From assembly GCA_946410305.1 (NCBI GenBank), contig CAMJZV010000015.1:1-64000 (forward strand): a DNA stretch of 64,000 bases, in the 5' to 3' direction. The translations under genes were made by a program, and so were the position numbers. Shown in pieces: positions 58,559 to 64,000 of this stretch. The notes below the pieces were generated by a model. That model had not been told where the DNA came from and did no database searches. It was given only the letters and a program-made list of their open reading frames with translations. Every line of letters starts with the position of its first letter. Positions within the stretch are counted from its first letter, which is position 1. This stretch comes from an uncultured Prevotellaceae bacterium (lineage in GTDB: Bacteria > Bacteroidota > Bacteroidia > Bacteroidales > Bacteroidaceae).

Positions 58559-59278
58559 ATGATACAGAATAATAAGAGAGCAATTGTTATTGGAGCGTCA
58601 TCGGGTATTGGCTATGAAGTGGCAAAGCTGCTCGTCAAGGAAGGTTGGCTAGTGGGAGTCGCTGCCAGACGTGTACAACTGATGCAGAACATCGGAGCTG
58701 TAGCAATTGAACAGATTGATGTTACTTCAGAGAATGCCACAGAGTTATTGCAACGACTTATCAGTAAAACAGGAGGTATGGATCTATTCTTCTATGCTTC
58801 GGGGATCGGCAAGCAGAACCGTGACTTGCAGGAAGACATAGAACTAGCAACGCTTCAGACCAACGGAGTAGGCTTTACGCGTATGATTGGTGCGGCATAC
58901 AGATATTTTGCGCAGCAGGGTAGGGGGCATATCGCGGCCATCACGTCCATAGCTGGTACCAAGGGGCTGGGCCCCGCACCTTCATACTCGGCAACGAAAG
59001 CCATGCAGAACGTCTATATACAAGCATTGGAACAGCAGGCTCACGCTCGTGGCCTCAACATTCACTTTACCGACATCCGTCCAGGCTTCGTTGACACAGC
59101 ACTACTCAGTGGTAATTATCATTATCCTATGATGTTGAAGCCCGAAAAGGTAGCAATGAAAATCATTCGCGCCATCAATCATCGTCAGCATGTTCGCGTC
59201 ATCGATTGGCGCTATCGTATACTAACAGCTATCTGGCGCAGGATTCCCCGTTTCCTTTGGCGGAGATTCAAATTTTAG
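58559..59278 (+). CDS. SDR family oxidoreductase
   Basis: A 239-residue short-chain dehydrogenase. Cofactor loop GASSGIGYEVAKLL (about 12-25), YASGIG in place of NNAG, and active site YSATKAMQN with the serine in AITSIAGTK. The C-terminus continues about 30 residues past the fold with basic RYRILTAIWRRIPRFLWRRFKF, which could sit on the membrane surface. Substrate unknown. Its stop overlaps that of the convergent ATPase gene. Confidence 0.88.
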   Translation: MIQNNKRAIVIGASSGIGYEVAKLLVKEGWLVGVAARRVQLMQNIGAVAIEQIDVTSENATELLQRLISKTGGMDLFFYASGIGKQNRDLQEDIELATLQTNGVGFTRMIGAAYRYFAQQGRGHIAAITSIAGTKGLGPAPSYSATKAMQNVYIQALEQQAHARGLNIHFTDIRPGFVDTALLSGNYHYPMMLKPEKVAMKIIRAINHRQHVRVIDWRYRILTAIWRRIPRFLWRRFKF

Positions 59279-60462
59279 TACAAAAAACCAAGGAGCCAGA
59301 GAGGAATCTGGTTGTCTTTTCCAATCTCTGTATTATAGCGGGCGTAGATGGTGTCGGGGGAATAGCGTAATTTGCCTCGTGCATTGGCATCGCAGATGCG
59401 GAATTTCAGTTTACCATCAACTAAGTAGAATGGGTCTCGGCCTGTCTGGTTAACCTTATGGTCTTTCCACATCGAGTTAACGAAAAATGTCTCCATAGCC
59501 GTTTGCTTCTCCACATGAATGGGATAGATGGCATAAAGCAGGTTGGAGTTGTGGAGCATCACCTTCGAGGGCTTTTTGGGGAAACTCTCTCCAATAGGAT
59601 AGATCATGTTAAGCAGGCGCGCATCTGTGAGATACTTAATATAGTTCATCACAGTAGCGCGACTGGTCTCGATGTCTTGAGCAAGTTTTGACACGTTAGG
59701 TGCTTTCGGACCCTCTTCAGCCAGCTGGTAGAACAGCTTCTTAATCTTGGTAAGATACTTCAGCTCAATTTGTTTGATGAGCAGGATATCCACCTCGGTC
59801 ATCATGTTCATGGTCTTCAGTAGGTTCTCACTATAGTTGCGATCTTCCTGAAAGAATGGATAGAAGCCATGATGAATATAGTCTTGGAAATAGCGGTTGG
59901 GCGATACCTTTGGAAGTATCTGCTTGATGATGTGCTCGTGATTCTTCAGTATCTCGTCAAGTGTATAGGGACGGAAGTTGTTACCTGTTTTGAGGTTGAC
60001 AAATTCTCGGAAAGAGAAGCCACGCAAGTTGTAAGACTTTACTATGCCATTGAGCTCAGGATTCTCGTCTTTCAGTCGCATCACGCTACTACCAGTAAAG
60101 ACAATCTTCAAGTAGGGATATTGGTCATAACATTTTCTGAGTTCTTGACTCCAGTCTGGCTGTTTGAACACCTGGTCAATCAACAACACTCGTCCACCAT
60201 GACGGCAGAACTCGCCTGCAAACTCAGCAATGCCTCGCCCTTGGAAATAGAAGTTGTTCATGTTGATATACAGACACTGACGGTCGTTAATGTCAAACTT
60301 CTCTTTCGCATATTGTAATAGGAAAGTGGTCTTGCCCACGCCACGCGTCCCTTTGATACCTATCAAGCGGTCGGACCAGTCAATCTCATCCATCAAGGCG
60401 CGACGAACTGGAGCATTCACATGCTCTACAAGGTAACGATGTGTGCGATAGAAAGCTTCCAT
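59275..60462 (-). CDS. ATP-binding protein (AAA_14/DUF4143 type)
   Basis: A 395-residue protein starting MEAFYRTHRYLVEHVNAPVR at ATG 60462. The Walker A is GIKGTRGVGKTTFLLQYA (about 38-46) and Walker B RVLLIDQVF; the C-terminal third is a DUF4143-like region with a winged-helix segment (SKLAQDIETSRATVMNYIKYL). Common in Bacteroidota in many copies; no experimental function is known to me. The Walker B position has IDQ instead of the more usual LDE, so hydrolysis may be altered. Confidence 0.88.
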   Translation of the reverse strand: MEAFYRTHRYLVEHVNAPVRRALMDEIDWSDRLIGIKGTRGVGKTTFLLQYAKEKFDINDRQCLYINMNNFYFQGRGIAEFAGEFCRHGGRVLLIDQVFKQPDWSQELRKCYDQYPYLKIVFTGSSVMRLKDENPELNGIVKSYNLRGFSFREFVNLKTGNNFRPYTLDEILKNHEHIIKQILPKVSPNRYFQDYIHHGFYPFFQEDRNYSENLLKTMNMMTEVDILLIKQIELKYLTKIKKLFYQLAEEGPKAPNVSKLAQDIETSRATVMNYIKYLTDARLLNMIYPIGESFPKKPSKVMLHNSNLLYAIYPIHVEKQTAMETFFVNSMWKDHKVNQTGRDPFYLVDGKLKFRICDANARGKLRYSPDTIYARYNTEIGKDNQIPLWLLGFLY

Positions 60463-60489
60463 ACCTATTGGACTTGTTAAAAAACATTT

Positions 60490-60498
60490 GCAAAGGTA
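60490..60498 (-). promoter_or_regulatory. -7 box of the ATPase gene
   Basis: TACCTTTGC on the minus strand, 27 nt before ATG 60462. Confidence 0.6.
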
Positions 60499-60594
60499 CA
60501 AAATAAATGCTAAATTGCAAAGCCGAGATAGCAAAATCGTGCGTATTTAGGCTTATTTTACATTTGTCTAAATAAGAATGAGAGGTAAAAGGCA

Positions 60595-63081
60595 TTAGAA
60601 ATGATAGCCTACAGTCACCATGAACCAACGGCCTTTTTGGGGTACGAGCTTGGTGCTCATGCCACTCAGGAATCGTTGGGTATTGAAGACGTTATGGACA
60701 TTGGCGCCAAGCGTCAGTTGACCAATCTGGTATTCCGCACCGACGTTGCACAGCAGACTGGCCTTGATGTCGCGCTGGTAGACAATGTGTTCGCTGGCCT
60801 CTCCAGCCAGTTCTGTCCACTCAGCAGCAGCTTCCATGTTGCCCCGTTCTATAGCGTCAACGGCATATGCTGCGTACCTCAGGGCAGAGAAGAATTGTAC
60901 GACATCGGAGTTGTAGGTGGTCTGTTTGCTGTTGAAAGCCAAGTGGGTATGCAGTTTCAACTGTTTGGTGGCTTGCCAGCCCAGCACGAGGTTTGATACG
61001 ACCTTCGGCGTGTTGTTGTTGGCATTGATTTCCTGTAAAGCCAGCTTGTTTCTGATGGTATTCATCCAGGAGAAGTTGAAGTCGGCCGTGAACTTACGCT
61101 GGTGGTAGTTGGCCATCAGCTCTATACCGAGGGTTTTGTTATTGCCTTCGTTGAGATACTCGATGATGTGGGTGACAATCAGGTCGCTGGCACGGTTATA
61201 GAAGAAGTTTGCCTCGAAGTTGAGTCCCTTGATCCATTCTGTACCGGCAAAGGAGAACTGAAGGGAGTGCATGGATTCCGGGTTCAGCGCTTCTGCGTCG
61301 TCTACATTCTCTAGAGGTATGGACGACATCATTGTCGAGAGGACGAGATTGGTCTTGCGATAGAGGTAAGGAGCGTCGACAAAGGATTTGGAATAGCTAA
61401 GCTTCACGTTCCATTTCGGCTGCAGGAAGATGAATGCCAGACGAGGCGACCACTCGTTGGCACGACTGTTGTTGTAGCGTACCTTATGGTCGTAGCGTAC
61501 ACCTGCATTGACAATCAGCGGACCCCACTGATGCTTCAGCTGAGCGAAGGCATTGTAGAAGTCTTCGTGGCCTTTGCCTATTCTTGCCAAATCATAGGAC
61601 TCATGGGTTGTCGACGTGTAGTCGTAGACGATGTTGTAGCGCATGTCGTCAAGCTGGAAGTGCGAGTATTCTGCTCCTAACATCAGGGAACCTTTATGGT
61701 GGTCATTGTTGATGTACTGGTAGTCGCTCTTCAGCTGTATGCCGTACGACTGTTCCTGCCCGTTCAGGTTTCGTGCGGTACCGTTGTGCTCAAAAGCTTC
61801 CGAGATCTCTGGAGAGCTGTTGAAAAAGGCACCGAATTCCTCCATCGGATAATCGCTAACAACCTGATAGTGGGTTAGCTCGCTGTTGTCGTAGGTGAGG
61901 GCACCCTTCAGGTGCAGCTTGTCCCATTGGTGCTCGTAGCTCAGATTGGCATGACGAGAGCGGGTGGAAAAGCTTGGCGTTATGCCGTCGAAAGTTCTGT
62001 ACTCGTCATACTGGTAAGGCTTGGACAGCGTACTCATGGTCAGCGGAGAGAGCACTTGCGAGAAATGTGTGTCGAAGAGAAACTCCAAGTCTTTCCACTT
62101 CATCTGTATGCCAAAGTCGAAGGACGGCTTTTTGCCAATGCAACCTACTGTCACCTCGTCGGTGGCCTGGTCATAGATATCTTCTTCCAGTTCGGGCTTG
62201 AGAGTCTCTCCATTGCTCTTGTAGATGCTGCCCCAGACGAACAGATCGAGATCGAAGTAGCGTTTGCCGAAGAGGATGTCGCCTTTGAGCTGTCCATAGT
62301 TACCGATGCCAGCCTTGACATCGACACCGTTGACATCGGAACCCTGTTGGGTGATGAGGTTGACGACGGCTGTCAGTGCTACACCGCCATAGAGTGACGA
62401 GGCAGGGCCTCGCAGCACCTCTATCTGCTTCAGCTTCTCTAGGCTGATGCTGAAGTCGGGAGCGCTGATATTGGTGGCAAAGCTGTTTAGGCGGTGGCCA
62501 TTGAGCATGATAAGAATTTTCTCCTGACCATTACTGTAGATGCCACGCATGGAGATGTTGATGTCGTCGTTGCTGTCAACGATGTGCATGCCTGGAACAT
62601 AAGCCGCCAACACCTCCTGCAGGTTGCGCGCTCCAGAGTTGCGTATCATCTCCTGCGTGATAAGGGTGGTGGGAACAGGTACCTCGGCCTGACTTTCAGC
62701 CTGACTGGAGGCTGTCGTGATGGTTGCCGTACGACCTGCCTTGATATTTTCCACGATATCGATGAATCGTTGGGAGTCGTTGGCACTGGTACTGAAGTAA
62801 GGGTTCTCGTCAAGCAGCTGACTGGCATACGTTCGAGCCCGTTCGTTGTCATCCATTGCTAATGCACAGAGCGACAGCAGGCGCAGGGCACTCTGGCGGA
62901 TAGTGCCAGTAAAGTCTCTCATATTGGTGGAGAGTAGCTGCTGAGCCTGTTCAATGCGGCCAATATCGTATTCCGACTCCGCTTCCTGATAGATGGTGCG
63001 GAATCGCTCGTCGTCGCTCTGAGCCATCAGCAGCAGAGAACCACAGCAAAGAAAAGTGAGAAGGAATAGGCGTTTCAGCAT
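60595..63081 (-). CDS. TonB-dependent receptor with an N-terminal TPR-like domain
   Basis: An 828-residue outer-membrane receptor starting MLKRLFLLTFLCCGSLLLMAQ at ATG 63081. Residues about 22-115 form a helical TPR-like region (YQEAESEYDIGRIEQAQQLL, ALRLLSLCALAMDDNERAR), unusual in front of a plug. The plug (about 140-255) has TLITQEMIRNSGARNLQEVL, SMRGIYSNGQEKILIMLNG and IEVLRGPASSLYGGVALTAVVNLIT. The barrel ends RWFMVTVGYHF. It lies 13 nt after a histidine kinase gene, with another kinase before that, so the three may form a signalling and uptake unit. Confidence 0.93.
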   Translation of the reverse strand: MLKRLFLLTFLCCGSLLLMAQSDDERFRTIYQEAESEYDIGRIEQAQQLLSTNMRDFTGTIRQSALRLLSLCALAMDDNERARTYASQLLDENPYFSTSANDSQRFIDIVENIKAGRTATITTASSQAESQAEVPVPTTLITQEMIRNSGARNLQEVLAAYVPGMHIVDSNDDINISMRGIYSNGQEKILIMLNGHRLNSFATNISAPDFSISLEKLKQIEVLRGPASSLYGGVALTAVVNLITQQGSDVNGVDVKAGIGNYGQLKGDILFGKRYFDLDLFVWGSIYKSNGETLKPELEEDIYDQATDEVTVGCIGKKPSFDFGIQMKWKDLEFLFDTHFSQVLSPLTMSTLSKPYQYDEYRTFDGITPSFSTRSRHANLSYEHQWDKLHLKGALTYDNSELTHYQVVSDYPMEEFGAFFNSSPEISEAFEHNGTARNLNGQEQSYGIQLKSDYQYINNDHHKGSLMLGAEYSHFQLDDMRYNIVYDYTSTTHESYDLARIGKGHEDFYNAFAQLKHQWGPLIVNAGVRYDHKVRYNNSRANEWSPRLAFIFLQPKWNVKLSYSKSFVDAPYLYRKTNLVLSTMMSSIPLENVDDAEALNPESMHSLQFSFAGTEWIKGLNFEANFFYNRASDLIVTHIIEYLNEGNNKTLGIELMANYHQRKFTADFNFSWMNTIRNKLALQEINANNNTPKVVSNLVLGWQATKQLKLHTHLAFNSKQTTYNSDVVQFFSALRYAAYAVDAIERGNMEAAAEWTELAGEASEHIVYQRDIKASLLCNVGAEYQIGQLTLGANVHNVFNTQRFLSGMSTKLVPQKGRWFMVTVGYHF

Positions 63082-63094
63082 AGACGTCACAGTT

Positions 63095-63919
63095 TTACTT
63101 GGTTCTGATGGGCAGGGTGATGGTGAAGCTGGTGCCTTGTCCGTCTGCAGACTCAAAAGTGAGACGACCACCATGATGCTGCTCAATGATATCGCGCGTG
63201 ATGCCCATGCCGAGACCTGTTCCCTCGCCAACAGGTTTGGTAGTGAAGAAGTTCTCGTAGAGGTGTTGCTTCACGTCGTCAGTCATTCCCATGCCGTTGT
63301 CATCAATAGTAATCACCGCATTGTCTTCGTGTGAAGATACGCTCACTTTGATAGTCGGTGTATAGCCGTTGAGCTCTGTCTGGGCTTTCTTCCAGACGGC
63401 ATAGCAGGCATTGTTGACAATGTTAAGCACAGCACGGCTCAGCTCGTGGGGAATCACCATCATTTGGGGCAATGCGTCCTGATAATCCTCTTGAATACTG
63501 ATATTGAAGTTCTTGTGATGGGCACGAAGGGCGTGGTAGGACAGCCAGACATACTCCCTGACGAGTTTGCGGATATCGGTAGGCAAGAATTCATTCTCCT
63601 TACCGCGCGATACCATCAGGATGTCCTGAACGATGCTGACGGCACGTTCGCCATGCTCAGCAATCTTCTTGAGGTTTTCCTTCAGGTCGGCCATGATGTC
63701 TTCTGCCTCCTCATGGTCGTCCTCTGACAGCTTATCAGCATTGTCCTCAACGATTTCCGATAGGTCGTCGAGCAGCTTTTCAGAGAGTTTGCTGAAGTTG
63801 ATGACGAAGTTCAGCGGATTCTGAATCTCATGGGCTATTCCTGCACTCAGAGTGCCTAGCGACGCCAGTTTCTCCTGCTGCTTCAGTTGCTGTTGCAAGA
63901 TTTCTATTTGTTTCTCCAT
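63095..63919 (-). CDS. Soluble sensor histidine kinase
   Basis: A 274-residue kinase with no membrane helix. A short coiled coil (1-20, MEKQIEILQQQLKQQEKLAS) leads to the phospho-acceptor His30 in AGIAHEIQNPLNFV, a HisKA helix pair, then HATPase_c with NIVNNACYAV (N box), DDNGMGMTDD (G1) and GTGLGMGI (G2). With no input domain of its own it probably takes signal from a partner. Six bases separate it from the upstream kinase fragment's stop at 63926. Confidence 0.93.
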   Translation of the reverse strand: MEKQIEILQQQLKQQEKLASLGTLSAGIAHEIQNPLNFVINFSKLSEKLLDDLSEIVEDNADKLSEDDHEEAEDIMADLKENLKKIAEHGERAVSIVQDILMVSRGKENEFLPTDIRKLVREYVWLSYHALRAHHKNFNISIQEDYQDALPQMMVIPHELSRAVLNIVNNACYAVWKKAQTELNGYTPTIKVSVSSHEDNAVITIDDNGMGMTDDVKQHLYENFFTTKPVGEGTGLGMGITRDIIEQHHGGRLTFESADGQGTSFTITLPIRTK

Positions 63920-63925
63920 AGCCTT

Positions 63926-64000
63926 TTATCGTTCAAGGGGTATTGTAATGGTTAGTTCTGTATACACGTTTTTCTCGGACTGTACCGTGATGTCGCCTCC
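63926..64000 (-). CDS. C-terminal end of a second histidine kinase (partial)
   Basis: The last 24 codons before a stop read GGDITVQSEKNVYTELTITI then PLER, the closing strands of an HATPase_c domain. The gene continues past the right edge. It directly precedes the soluble kinase gene. Confidence 0.7.
   Translation of the reverse strand, partial: GGDITVQSEKNVYTELTITIPLER

Overview
The window is a piece of a Bacteroidota chromosome, most likely Prevotellaceae. The evidence is the promoter type (TTTG near -33 and TAnnTTTGC near -7, no Shine-Dalgarno signals), the Porin_10-type porin, fused NfnAB-like oxidoreductase, OMP_b-brl_3 outer-membrane proteins and CblA/PER-like class A2 beta-lactamase. 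No rRNA, tRNA, CRISPR array or insertion sequence was seen.

Positions 1-27.9 kb are a plastic accessory region, nearly all on the minus strand. It is rich in small enzymes of the detoxification or small-molecule-modifying type: three GNAT acetyltransferases plus a fourth near-copy, two PhzF isomerases, two flavodoxin-type reductases, two VOC proteins, YjdF, a CAT-like acetyltransferase, a class A beta-lactamase, a GyrI-like protein and a cysteine hydrolase. Several occur as duplicates or as broken remnants (a 57-codon yjdF stump, a 12-codon phzF tail). It also holds two membrane-anchored LytTR regulators, two related outer-membrane barrel proteins, an M13 peptidase, a transglutaminase-like protein and an ECF sigma factor with a membrane partner.

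The main finding is a repeated promoter architecture in this region. Eight minus-strand promoters carry a direct repeat, TGGGATATTCTG followed by TGTGAYRnnYGG, with starts 20 bp apart (21 in one). In all eight the first repeat lies exactly 28 nt from the -7 box. Pairs of repeats two helical turns apart are how LytTR proteins bind DNA, and both LytTR genes lie beside arrays of further copies. The simplest reading is a LytTR regulon whose members include a 14-gene operon (18088 down to 10587), M13 peptidase-phzF, transglutaminase-outer membrane protein, GNAT-hydrolase-flavodoxin, and lipoprotein-barrel units. Operons of this regulon share duplicated cassettes.

Positions 27.9-29.6 kb hold a tyrosine recombinase and a helix-turn-helix protein, next to the 3' end of mnmE. 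From 29.9 kb on the content is mostly housekeeping: mnmE, a nucleoside phosphorylase, a TtcA-like enzyme, nfnAB fusion, serS, gdhA, clpC, a twin ABC ATPase with ruvC, a GH10-like hydrolase, then on the plus strand cstA-nadC-M23 peptidase-SDR, then MATE/rluA, menA, an HD protein, a DUF4468-small protein-porin cluster, an SDR, an AAA ATPase, and at the right edge a TonB receptor behind two histidine kinases. Many neighbouring genes overlap by ATGA, so translational coupling is common.
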